Origin: Deltaproteobacteria bacterium
Lineage (GTDB): Bacteria > Bdellovibrionota > UBA1018
Direction: 5' to 3'
Assembly: GCA_016194835.1 (NCBI GenBank)
Contig: JACQAU010000288.1
Location: 1-10,826 of the forward strand
Length of the DNA: 10,826 bases
Below, piece after piece: positions 1 through 7,004 of the stretch; the stretch's first letter is position 1; each line of letters begins with the position of its first letter. Below the pieces are notes generated by a model that made no database searches, had not been told where the DNA came from, and saw only the letters and a list, made by a program, of their open reading frames with translations. The position numbers and the translations under genes were made by a program.

Positions 1-3000
1 AGCTTCTCAGCAAATTGCAAAGCCTCTCTCATCCTGAGCGCTGCACGTTCAGGATCATGAGCTGAACTGAGCGCACCCATCTGAAGTCGGTTCTGAATCA
101 TGAGCGATAAATAATCCTCAAATAGCCCGCGAGACTCTAGACTGTTAGACTCTGTTAGCAAAACACTGCGTTTCTCCAGAGCCACCAAACGCTCCGGCAC
201 AGTCCCAATACGACTGAGAAAACCATACGCATTTAATTTTAATCTGATAGGCTGAAAATCTACTACTCTGTCCTTCCCTTTCTTGAGAACTATCAAACGC
301 TCCGCGTATTCAATTGCTTTCAGAAGCATTGCTTTTGCTTCGGCTTTGTTTAATTTAAACAAACTATAGCCATATCCAAGGTATGCTTTGGCTAGATTTA
401 TGTCACCCTCAATCTTATGAGTATTGAGTAGCTTCGCATAAAGTCTAACCGCATCCGAAAATTTGCCAGAGGCCTGAAAATAAAACGCCTGACGTTCTAG
501 CATCGGAATCTGATAATTTTCAGGCAGTGAAGCTTTCAACGACAATCCCAGTTCTTCTGATGCCTTGGCGGATTGTTCAGTAAAAAAAAGAGCCCTACTA
601 TAAAACCATGCAAATCTAGCAGCTTCGTCATCAGAAATAAAACCAAGTTCTTTGCGTTTAGCAAAAAACTTGGCTGCTAGTCCTGGATTTTGCACTCTCT
701 GTTCAAGCAATCCCAGATCCATCAAAGCCGCTGCTTTGATCCGGTCGTTATCTCTACCAAGATCATAGGCTAGCATCAGATTTCGATGAGCATTGGCGAA
801 AACCTCTCTGTCAAAGTCATAACCATCACTTTGACGATACAACTTTTCTAAATAGCAATAACCCAAAAAAAGATATCTAATTGGCGAATCTCTGTCTTGT
901 GCCATAGATTTTAATTTCTCGATTGCAAAATCAAAACTCTTCACGTCCTCTCTTGCAGTAGGTTTGGAGTCTATTAGCATCAAAAGAGCTTGTACGAATT
1001 TCATATTGTCTTCGATAAATTCACGTTTTTGAAGATTCGTATATCGTTCGTCAATCGTCGCGCGCTCGTTTTTTAGCATCATTGTGCGGATATAACCAGC
1101 ATGGGCTTCCAGATCGTCAGTTAAACTCAAAAACCCGTAAAAATATCCCCTTGCCAGATCGTATTTTTTTTGACCAAAAGAATCATAGGCGTGATCAATC
1201 TCCATGTTTGCAAATATTGTCCGTGCGTAAAAAAATTCAGTATTTGCTGACTCTGTATAGCGAAACCAAGCGTTAGCAACAAAATCCAGGTACTTAAACT
1301 CAGCTGCCTCAGCAAAGTTAAGAATAGACCGAATATACAAAGCCTTTTTAAGAAAATATTCTGACCGGCTCAGACTCATAAGTTTATCTAGTGCTGGATA
1401 GATTGCTGTTTTCTTAGCATCTGTTGAAGCATCGATTATTTTGAGTGTTACAATCTCTGATTGGATGAGTAAGGCGATGGCAGATCCAGGAGAAAGCTCA
1501 GAGCTCATCCGTAGCAAGGCAGAAATCCTGAGTGCGCGAGAAGAAATCGATCTTTCAAGATATGCCAAAAAATGAAATGTGTAATAAATCTGACTCTCCT
1601 CCGAAAGTTCTGGTGCAATCATCATTTGTCGATAGATATTGATCAATCCTGGTAGGGGTGGCAACCCAGAAAATGACTTCATTCGGGACAAAGTCCAGCT
1701 TGCCAGCTCAAAAAAATATTTTCGCTCTAGAGGTTCTCCCGGATTATCAAACCGGATTTGTTTCAAAAAAACTGCGCTTTTCTCTGGTTGATTGACGAAG
1801 CTGCTTAAAAGACCTCTCACAATACTCTTAAAACGGCTCTGACCCTTTATTTTTTCGACCTTAGAGTCTAGCTTGAGGATCTCCATCTGAAAAGATCTAC
1901 TCACCTCTCCTAATGGCTGGGCTTTTTTCCTTTCTAGCGCTTGAAGATAAAGAACGAGAATGGCATAAAATGCTTTTTTTTCTCCTGAAACTTTTTCTTG
2001 TAACTCTTCGATATAATACCTTGCCGCTGATGTGTCATCAGACAACAAGTGATTACTCAAAATACGTTCCTCCAGTTCTTGGGTTCTGCGGTTTGGAAAA
2101 CGAAATTTTAATGTATTTAAAATAAGCAATCGCTCCTGATATGTGCGCGCAGTCTGATGAGCATTTGTCAGAATTTGTTCTGTCCACTGACTTGGGATAG
2201 TCCCAGTCACAGGTATCTGATATACGTCAAGTGTTCCTTCGAATGCACATGTGACAGTCAGGTTGCCTCCCTGCTCTTTCGGAAAGCTGCAGTTATTTTC
2301 AGCCGAAGTGAGCTGTTCTGGAAAAATCTTTTCCGACCTAAGCAAGCTTTCTATAGACACTCTAAAAACCACGCTATTGTCATTTCCGTCGATGACATTA
2401 TCGTGATTTGTGTCCTCAAAGTAATGACTAAAATAAAGATATTTCTCATCTGCACTGACCGATGGAAATCCAGAAAACCCAGGTAAATCTATACGAATCT
2501 CTTTCGTTTTGGACGAACGAAGATCTTTGAGCATCAGTACTCGCGTGGCGGGATCGTGTAATGCATTGAAAAAAAGATACCGCCCACCCACTGACGTCGC
2601 CATAACCACGGCCATTGATGGAGACCAGAGTTTGCCTTCGGCCAATACCTTTCTTTCTCCGGTCTTGATATTTTCGACAAAAATCTTTGATATCAGAGTC
2701 TTTGTGTTTCTAACAAGATATCCGAGTTCATTGGTACTTAGCCAAAAAGGAGAGGACCTCTCGTCGTCAGGAGAGCCAGGTTCGACTTTGAGACACGAAA
2801 TTGTAGCATCACCAGCAAGATCCCGATAACAAATATCACCATGAGCGCGAAACTTATAATAACCGAATGCAACTTTTCCTTCGCCGCTAATAGCAGGTTC
2901 CTGAGAGTCGGCATTTGTTGGCACCAGGTCTCTCACCTCGCCTGACTTGAGATCCTGAGTGCAAAGATGTGGAGCCATATCCGATTTGCGTGTAAAAACA

Positions 3001-3176
3001 AGCGTTGTGCCAGTCTGATCCACTATTCCATGATATTGGTCATCGGGGCCAATAGTTATTTTTTTTAGTTCAATAAGACGAGTGGTGGTGGCCATGCGCT
3101 TAGCCACAATGGTTTCGGCGTGTGCAATACTGACTAATCCAAGCAGTAAACAAAAAAACAGTTTATTTGCCGGCAT
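1..3176 (-). CDS. Exported beta-propeller (TolB/PD40-like) plus TPR-like helical repeat protein, C-terminus cut by window edge
   Basis: The frame is open from the ATG at 3176 to the left edge, giving at least 1058 residues without a stop. It starts with a signal peptide (residues 1-20, hydrophobic core, AHA before the likely cleavage site ahead of ETIV), so the product is periplasmic or exported. Residues about 40-330 contain repeated short beta-type blocks ending in phrases such as YLYFSHYF, as in TolB/PD40 or WD40-like propellers. Residues 255-266 form a calcium-type loop (D255, N257, D259, D263, D266). From about 340 onward the protein is alpha-helical with Ala/Leu/Tyr/Phe-rich helix pairs, resembling TPR or Sel1-like solenoids; no single repeat is strong enough to name a family. 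A GGAG lies 12 nt before the start. The start overlaps the lipoprotein gene by 14 nt, so translation is probably coupled. Function is unknown; a scaffold for envelope assembly together with the two upstream gene products is inference. Confidence 0.85.
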   Translation of the reverse strand, partial: MPANKLFFCLLLGLVSIAHAETIVAKRMATTTRLIELKKITIGPDDQYHGIVDQTGTTLVFTRKSDMAPHLCTQDLKSGEVRDLVPTNADSQEPAISGEGKVAFGYYKFRAHGDICYRDLAGDATISCLKVEPGSPDDERSSPFWLSTNELGYLVRNTKTLISKIFVENIKTGERKVLAEGKLWSPSMAVVMATSVGGRYLFFNALHDPATRVLMLKDLRSSKTKEIRIDLPGFSGFPSVSADEKYLYFSHYFEDTNHDNVIDGNDNSVVFRVSIESLLRSEKIFPEQLTSAENNCSFPKEQGGNLTVTCAFEGTLDVYQIPVTGTIPSQWTEQILTNAHQTARTYQERLLILNTLKFRFPNRRTQELEERILSNHLLSDDTSAARYYIEELQEKVSGEKKAFYAILVLYLQALERKKAQPLGEVSRSFQMEILKLDSKVEKIKGQSRFKSIVRGLLSSFVNQPEKSAVFLKQIRFDNPGEPLERKYFFELASWTLSRMKSFSGLPPLPGLINIYRQMMIAPELSEESQIYYTFHFLAYLERSISSRALRISALLRMSSELSPGSAIALLIQSEIVTLKIIDASTDAKKTAIYPALDKLMSLSRSEYFLKKALYIRSILNFAEAAEFKYLDFVANAWFRYTESANTEFFYARTIFANMEIDHAYDSFGQKKYDLARGYFYGFLSLTDDLEAHAGYIRTMMLKNERATIDERYTNLQKREFIEDNMKFVQALLMLIDSKPTAREDVKSFDFAIEKLKSMAQDRDSPIRYLFLGYCYLEKLYRQSDGYDFDREVFANAHRNLMLAYDLGRDNDRIKAAALMDLGLLEQRVQNPGLAAKFFAKRKELGFISDDEAARFAWFYSRALFFTEQSAKASEELGLSLKASLPENYQIPMLERQAFYFQASGKFSDAVRLYAKLLNTHKIEGDINLAKAYLGYGYSLFKLNKAEAKAMLLKAIEYAERLIVLKKGKDRVVDFQPIRLKLNAYGFLSRIGTVPERLVALEKRSVLLTESNSLESRGLFEDYLSLMIQNRLQMGALSSAHDPERAALRMREALQFAEK

Positions 3177-3411
3177 GGCTTGCTAGTTCTCCATTCAAAA
3201 TATTATAAAGTCGTTTTTTTGCTAAATTAATTTCAGTCTTCTGGAAAGCCATCGGCCCTTGTGCTTTAGACTTATCTAAAATCTCTTTTTCAAAATCAGG
3301 CCATTCGCCGGCGGCTTCGTCTTCCATAATCGTATGCCGATCAGGTACATAAATTTTCAATGAGCAGGACAAAAACAAAAGTGAGACTAGCAAAAATAGT
3401 GCTGTTTTCAT
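3163..3411 (-). CDS. Small lipoprotein (82 aa), possibly YnbE-like
   Basis: The start at 3411 is chosen over an upstream in-frame ATG (3468). It follows an AGGAGGG Shine-Dalgarno (3421-3427) at 9 nt, forms an ATGA overlap with the stop of the AsmA-like gene, and begins directly with a lipoprotein signal: MKT, a Leu/Val/Phe core, then FLS before Cys16. The Ser after Cys16 predicts outer-membrane sorting, because there is no Asp retention signal. The mature protein begins CSLKIYVPD. This recalls the C-[ST]-x-[KR]-I-x-V opening of YnbE, the lipoprotein partner of the AsmA-like protein YdbH in E. coli. The remainder (acidic, then Lys-rich) shows no clear YnbE likeness, and the protein is longer than YnbE (about 61 aa). 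Its position between an AsmA-like gene and a large exported protein supports an envelope-bridge role. Lipoprotein status is well supported; YnbE homology is tentative. Confidence 0.82.
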   Translation of the reverse strand: MKTALFLLVSLLFLSCSLKIYVPDRHTIMEDEAAGEWPDFEKEILDKSKAQGPMAFQKTEINLAKKRLYNILNGELASHAGK

Positions 3412-5564
3412 TTTAAAAAACCCTCCTGAGATTTTTTGACAGTTTTCGATGTTGCCGATGATATCCATGTTGAGATTGGAATACCACGTATTTGAGCATT
3501 TAGATCAGCTAGCGAGAGTTGTACAGACATATCCATATATCCATTTTGAAATACCATGGTCACGAAAGTGGGATATGCAAGCCCTAGCTTGCTCCGAGCC
3601 ATGTTCATTTTATCATTTTGATATTTTGGATCAAGAACATTGATCAAAGCCAAGAGCTGACCTCGACCGATCTCAGTAATGTCCATTCGACCATCTATGC
3701 TTCCTTTATTTAAATTCAGGACTATGCCTAAGCGACCGCTTAAGTTTTTTTCTTCCTGCGGTATTTTTGTTAAATATTTTTTCGGCATCACTTCCTTGAG
3801 GTTCACCTCTGTCAATCGTGCTAAAAATCCCATCTGGAGATTGGCCGGATAGAGGTCAAAGTACATTTCACCATAAGTTCGCCCGGTAGAGCCGAGAGTA
3901 AAATCAAACTGATGAGCAGAAATTACGTTCTGGTCTACGGAGAAAAATCCCACAAAGGGACCATAAGTCATATTTTCAAATCCGATTTCCTCGAAACGGA
4001 TCCTAGCCGCCCCGTTTATCAAAGGCCGCAACCGCTCATAGTCCACGCGCTCAAAGGGATTTTGGATGATCAAATGCTCGAACTTTATTTTTTTCCCGTC
4101 CCATAGGAGTTTTTCTGAGACCGGGATTTTGCCGGAAATTCCTGTCACATGTAAATTTTCTTTAGACCAATCTAAATTGAAAACGTCTATATCCCCTCTG
4201 AAAGCCAGGAGGCGCCCCTGAATAATAGAAAGTGTCCACGGAAATTCTATGCGTCCACGAATTGCAGTTCCAGCAATCGAAGGAAAATCTTTTGGAATAT
4301 CTAAAGTCAACTGCCCCTTGGTTTGAAATTCTTTCTCTTTTACTTTGCCAGTAGCTTCGGCTGACAATCGAACTAAAGAGTTATTGAAATCAGCTGAAAA
4401 CTCGTCAAGATTAAACCGTGCTCTATCCCGGATTGTTCCTCCCATTGTTAGATTAAGCCCATTTTTTAGAGTGTACGATCGTCTTACAAATTCTTTAGCA
4501 AATGTGATAAGTCCTTGCTTTATCTTTAGAGAAAAGTCCAAATCTTTAGCAGCAAAAACATTAGGTGATCGCACAGTAGCAAGTATTTGAGTATCTTGAA
4601 ATTTGGCTACCTTTTTCACTTCTAGTGATGGCAAATTAGCTGTCATCTCTAATTCGATTTTTTCAGACTTGAGATTTACTTTGTGATTGATGGTAATAGG
4701 CTCCGAGAATAGCTGATTCTGAGTAAGCGTTGAGGTTCCAGTTCCACTCAAAAAATCCGTGGATTGGCCCTCAACTTGCATTCTTGATTGCAACTCCCAT
4801 TTGCCGTATTTCATATTTAGAAGTTTTGCCACACCCTCAAAACCCAAAATCCATTTTTTCTCCTGAGGATGCACGCTTGTCGACCATTTTGCCGAAGCTG
4901 AGAGAAATGTTTCAAACACAGAATCTCGCACAGAATCTAGATGTTTCTTAGAGATCATAACAACAGAGCTCGTGTCACTTAAGCTAAATTCACCTGCTGA
5001 AGTAAGACTACTCGGGACAATCTCGAAACCAAATCGCAGATTAAGATCTCGAATCTTGGATTTGAGAGTCGAGAGTGCGCTCTCTTTGTTTAGATCCAGA
5101 TCCATGGATTTGATCTCAAACTGCTTAACTGAAACTTGAACTGGGAGAACTAAAAACTCCCAGCTTTTCTGAGGCTGTGAAGTTTTTGCTTCGACTGGTT
5201 CCACACGCGAATAGAAGACAGTAGGGTGATCAACTAAAATCCTTTCTATCACCACTTTTCGCGAGAAAAATGACACCGAATAATGAATATCGATTTCTTT
5301 TGCAATAATTTCTACTTGTTCGTTTTTATTGTTGCGCGTTAATTTAAAGTTTTCAAAATGGACAGTTGAAAACGGATCAATCCGCCCACGGCTATATTCC
5401 ACATGGGTATTCATGGAGTCTTCGAGATAAGCTTTTGCCTTAGAGAGCAAAATGTTTGATCCAGTAGAGCTTCGCAAAAAAAGGTAAGCGCCAAAGACTA
5501 ATACAATGCAAGCTGATATGACGAATGAAATTAAAATGAATGAAAGTTTAACTCCTCGTTGCAT
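3408..5564 (-). CDS. AsmA-like (YdbH/TamB/YhdP superfamily) inner-membrane-anchored periplasmic protein, 718 aa
   Basis: One N-terminal membrane anchor (about residues 7-30, preceded by basic residues) is followed by a roughly 690-residue periplasmic part rich in alternating beta-strands. Residues about 45-125 have the usual AsmA/DUF748 pattern: a short linker after the anchor, then R-I-D-P-F...F-E-N-F, a charged turn, a second strand set and V-V-I-E-R-I-L-V-D-H-P. The C-terminal 150 residues (a glycine-containing strand, then G-S-I-D-G-R-M-D-I-T-E-I-G) resemble the end of YdbH/AsmA-type proteins. Members of this superfamily form hydrophobic beta-grooves spanning the periplasm and carry phospholipids between membranes. 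The ATG at 5564 is the first possible start, since an in-frame TAA lies four codons upstream; its ribosome site is weak (GGTTAA). It heads a three-gene operon with the lipoprotein and the propeller-TPR gene. The exact subfamily and substrate cannot be settled from sequence alone. Confidence 0.8.
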   Translation of the reverse strand: MQRGVKLSFILISFVISACIVLVFGAYLFLRSSTGSNILLSKAKAYLEDSMNTHVEYSRGRIDPFSTVHFENFKLTRNNKNEQVEIIAKEIDIHYSVSFFSRKVVIERILVDHPTVFYSRVEPVEAKTSQPQKSWEFLVLPVQVSVKQFEIKSMDLDLNKESALSTLKSKIRDLNLRFGFEIVPSSLTSAGEFSLSDTSSVVMISKKHLDSVRDSVFETFLSASAKWSTSVHPQEKKWILGFEGVAKLLNMKYGKWELQSRMQVEGQSTDFLSGTGTSTLTQNQLFSEPITINHKVNLKSEKIELEMTANLPSLEVKKVAKFQDTQILATVRSPNVFAAKDLDFSLKIKQGLITFAKEFVRRSYTLKNGLNLTMGGTIRDRARFNLDEFSADFNNSLVRLSAEATGKVKEKEFQTKGQLTLDIPKDFPSIAGTAIRGRIEFPWTLSIIQGRLLAFRGDIDVFNLDWSKENLHVTGISGKIPVSEKLLWDGKKIKFEHLIIQNPFERVDYERLRPLINGAARIRFEEIGFENMTYGPFVGFFSVDQNVISAHQFDFTLGSTGRTYGEMYFDLYPANLQMGFLARLTEVNLKEVMPKKYLTKIPQEEKNLSGRLGIVLNLNKGSIDGRMDITEIGRGQLLALINVLDPKYQNDKMNMARSKLGLAYPTFVTMVFQNGYMDMSVQLSLADLNAQIRGIPISTWISSATSKTVKKSQEGFLK
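3421..3427 (-). promoter_or_regulatory. Shine-Dalgarno of the lipoprotein gene
   Basis: AGGAGGG on the minus strand lies 9 nt before the ATG at 3411, inside the last codons of the AsmA-like gene. It is the reason for choosing 3411 rather than 3468 as the lipoprotein start. Together with the ATGA stop/start overlap it implies translational coupling. Confidence 0.75.
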
Positions 5565-5802
5565 TTCGATAAGTTAACCATAAGAACGGCAAACAATCTA
5601 CTGAAGATGAACCTTAAATGCGGACAATTCAATACCAGTTTCATTTTGACTTTAGTTAGTTGTACTTACGTTTATTTGCTGCGTTAAAAGTTTTCATTTA
5701 TTTCCATAAGTTAAGCTGTATCATTGAAATTTGTAATATGAATTTTTTTGGCACATTTATTGCTTACTCTTAACTTAAACGGGGATATGGGGGATAAAAA
5801 AA
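5565..5802. other. Divergent intergenic regulatory region (238 nt)
   Basis: This stretch separates the minus-strand AsmA-like operon from the plus-strand cytochrome gene. It contains the sigma-54 promoter at 5749-5764, the cytochrome ribosome site GGGGGA (5789-5794, 8 nt before ATG) and three copies of the octamer TAAGTTAA: 5570-5577 and 5707-5714 on the plus strand, 5770-5777 on the minus strand. I see no convincing sigma-70 promoter for the AsmA-like operon and no RNA gene or terminator. Confidence 0.6.
5749..5764 (+). promoter_or_regulatory. Sigma-54 (RpoN) promoter of the cytochrome gene
   Basis: TGGCAC-N5-TTGCT matches the RpoN consensus TGGCAC-N5-TTGCW at every fixed position. The GG at 5750-5751 and the GC at 5762-5763 are correctly spaced for -24/-12. 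Transcription should start near 5775, giving a leader of about 28 nt that contains the GGGGGA ribosome site. Such promoters need an AAA+ enhancer-binding activator, which is not encoded in this window. Confidence 0.75.
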
Positions 5803-6366
5803 ATGAAAACTATTATTTCAGTTTTATTCGGAATAGCATTGACTTGGTCCGTACAGGTATTCGCATTGCCAAGTATACAAAAGGCATTCACAGACAAATA
5901 TCCTGCAACAGTCGGGTCTCAACTAAACTCCTGCGCGACATGCCATATGCCGATCAAGGCAGATTTTTTAAATACTTATGGAATAGCTTTAAGAGACTCC
6001 AAGCTAAATTTTGATGCAATTGCTGACATAGACTCTGACGAGGACGGAAAGACCAATATCAAGGAGATCACTGAATTGACTCCTCCGGGATCTCAGGCAG
6101 ATGAATTTGAGCAGTTTATTTTTATCAACAAGGCTGGCAATATATATTTCAATCACGCCGCACACGTCATGAATGCTGATTATACTATAAATGGGAATTG
6201 CACTCTTTGCCATGTCGATGACACCAATCATTTTCCAAAATATTTTAATGCCACCACCCTGGTCAAGACTCAGGGGCATGCCACCTGCTTAGGCTGCCAT
6301 AGAACATCAGGACACGCCAACGCACCCACCCAGTGCATGGGATGCCATAAAAATAAACGGGAGTGA
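5803..6366 (+). CDS. Tetraheme periplasmic cytochrome c (monoheme/Ca-loop domain fused to triheme c7-like domain), 187 aa
   Basis: A signal peptide (about residues 1-22, hydrophobic core, ending FALP) sends it to the periplasm. There are four CXXCH heme sites: C44-H48, C133-H137, C162-H166 and C178-H182. The N-terminal part has one heme followed by D77-S-D79-E-D81-G...E88, a 12-residue EF-hand/TSP3-type calcium loop; the CxxCH...DxDxDGxTNxxE layout is common in small deltaproteobacterial cytochromes. After about residue 110 comes FNHAAH (H118 and H121, likely axial ligands) and three closely spaced CXXCH sites, the pattern of class III/c7 cytochromes. The role is probably periplasmic electron transfer; no partner oxidoreductase is adjacent. 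The ATG follows GGGGGA by 8 nt, and transcription is predicted from the sigma-54 promoter. The last two codons and stop overlap the convergent tRNA-Asp by 9 nt. The cytochrome call is certain; electron donor and acceptor are unknown. Confidence 0.93.
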   Translation: MKTIISVLFGIALTWSVQVFALPSIQKAFTDKYPATVGSQLNSCATCHMPIKADFLNTYGIALRDSKLNFDAIADIDSDEDGKTNIKEITELTPPGSQADEFEQFIFINKAGNIYFNHAAHVMNADYTINGNCTLCHVDDTNHFPKYFNATTLVKTQGHATCLGCHRTSGHANAPTQCMGCHKNKRE

Positions 6367-6431
6367 TGGGGATCGAACCCACGATCTTCGCCGTGACAGG
6401 GCGACGCATTAACCAACTCTGCTACACCCCC
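6358..6431 (-). tRNA. trnD: tRNA-Asp (GUC)
   Basis: The minus strand folds into a full 74-nt cloverleaf. The acceptor stem pairs GGGGGTG with CACTCCC (one G-T pair). There is a D arm with the AGTTGGTTAA loop, an anticodon stem TCGCC/GGCGA with loop CTGTCAC (anticodon GTC, complement of 6395-6397), a 5-nt variable loop and a T arm with loop TTCGATC. Base 73 is G, the usual AspRS identity element. CCA is not encoded. A T-rich run (TTTATTTTTA) follows the 3' end, inside the antisense of the cytochrome gene. Confidence 0.97.
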
Positions 6432-6436
6432 AACAA

Positions 6437-6456
6437 ATGTGATAGTTTACTCACAT
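6437..6456. repeat. Perfect inverted repeat ATGTGA-N8-TCACAT
   Basis: Two 6-bp arms (6437-6442 and 6451-6456) flank an 8-nt spacer between the predicted -10 of the tRNA promoter and the mature tRNA 5' end (6431). It resembles a CRP/FNR-type operator, but the CRP spacing is 6, not 8. It would either be an operator at the start site or form a weak hairpin in the pre-tRNA leader. Confidence 0.4.
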
Positions 6457-6459
6457 GAA

Positions 6460-6488
6460 GGAATAATGCACCACACATCTAAAGTCAA
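6460..6488 (-). promoter_or_regulatory. Candidate sigma-70 promoter for tRNA-Asp
   Basis: TTGACT (complement of 6483-6488) is a strong -35 match. It is followed at 17 nt by TATTCC (complement of 6460-6465), a weak -10. Initiation near 6453 would leave a leader of about 22 nt before the tRNA. The -35 sits 11 nt downstream of the stop of the secreted-protein gene, and no terminator separates them, so read-through from that gene is also possible. Confidence 0.45.
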
Positions 6489-6499
6489 TCACTTATATA

Positions 6500-6997
6500 T
6501 TATGGTGTTGGTGTTGGCATTGGAGCTGGAGTGGGAACTAAAGCTTCAAACTGAAACTGAATAAACCCCATAGAACCTGGATTGCAATAAACATAGTACT
6601 GAACATTTCTCACTGTCAGAACAGATAACAACCACTCCATCGCATCTGCCACTTGCCAGCATACTTGTGGATCACGATAAACTGTCATCTGATTTGCCTG
6701 CCAATACGCCTCTTGTGGTTCAGCACATTGATCCTTTGACACTTCTCTAAGCGAAGTAAAAGTAACATAAGCATTGCCATAATGATAATCACAATTCACT
6801 CTGTAGTTTTTTGCTTCAACTATAGGAAATATCATCCCTGCCGCATCCACCATCGCCCAACAAGAATTTCCATAGCCAGACCAATAATGATTTTGCTTCA
6901 CATAACAAGCAACCATGTCCTTGCCATGATCTGCAAAACTAAAACTTGCGAAACCCAGTAACACGAAAAATAAAACCAAAATCTTCTTAACTTGCAT
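6500..6997 (-). CDS. Secreted six-cysteine protein with internal duplication, unknown function (165 aa)
   Basis: I do not recognise a family. A signal peptide (residues 1-22, core ILVLFFVLLGF, S-F-A before the likely cut) marks it as exported. The mature part has six cysteines (31, 46, 69, 91, 113, 138), arranged as two copies of one module: C-x6-YW, then CW-x3-DA, then [KR]N 17 residues after the CW cysteine, then a Cys at +23 or +25 and an aromatic strand (YVTF or FIQF). The modules span about 31-80 and 91-148. An even cysteine number in an exported protein suggests disulfides. The C-terminus is a Pro/Thr tail (residues 154-165). Translation starts at an ATG 7 nt after a strong TAGGAGGT (7005-7012). 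It lies alone between the divergent UppP-like gene and tRNA-Asp. A structural or binding role at the cell surface is only a guess. Confidence 0.85.
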   Translation of the reverse strand: MQVKKILVLFFVLLGFASFSFADHGKDMVACYVKQNHYWSGYGNSCWAMVDAAGMIFPIVEAKNYRVNCDYHYGNAYVTFTSLREVSKDQCAEPQEAYWQANQMTVYRDPQVCWQVADAMEWLLSVLTVRNVQYYVYCNPGSMGFIQFQFEALVPTPAPMPTPTP

Positions 6998-7004
6998 AAA
7001 TATT

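Noticed and set aside
1913..2829. Plus-strand open frames (1913-2125, 2157-2486, 2509-2829)
   Set aside because: They are antisense to the long propeller-TPR gene, lack ribosome sites and give low-complexity, unrecognisable proteins.
3412..3468. Earlier ATG (3468) for the lipoprotein gene
   Set aside because: It would add 19 residues before a complete lipoprotein signal; the Shine-Dalgarno and ATGA overlap point to 3411.
3449..4951. Plus-strand open frames opposite the AsmA-like gene
   Set aside because: Shadows of a 718-codon gene; no start signals and no recognisable domains.
5748..6014. Second plus-strand frame starting before the cytochrome
   Set aside because: It overlaps the sigma-54 promoter and the cytochrome in another frame, and has no family features.
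6004..6279. Minus-strand frame inside the cytochrome gene
   Set aside because: Antisense to a gene with four heme motifs; no ribosome site.
6358..6431. Integrated element attached at tRNA-Asp
   Set aside because: No integrase, no direct repeat of the tRNA 3' end and no phage genes are visible in the window; kept only as an alternative in the findings.
6437..6456. CRP binding site
   Set aside because: The arms fit TGTGA/TCACA, but the spacer is 8, not the 6 of CRP sites, and the position over a tRNA start is atypical.
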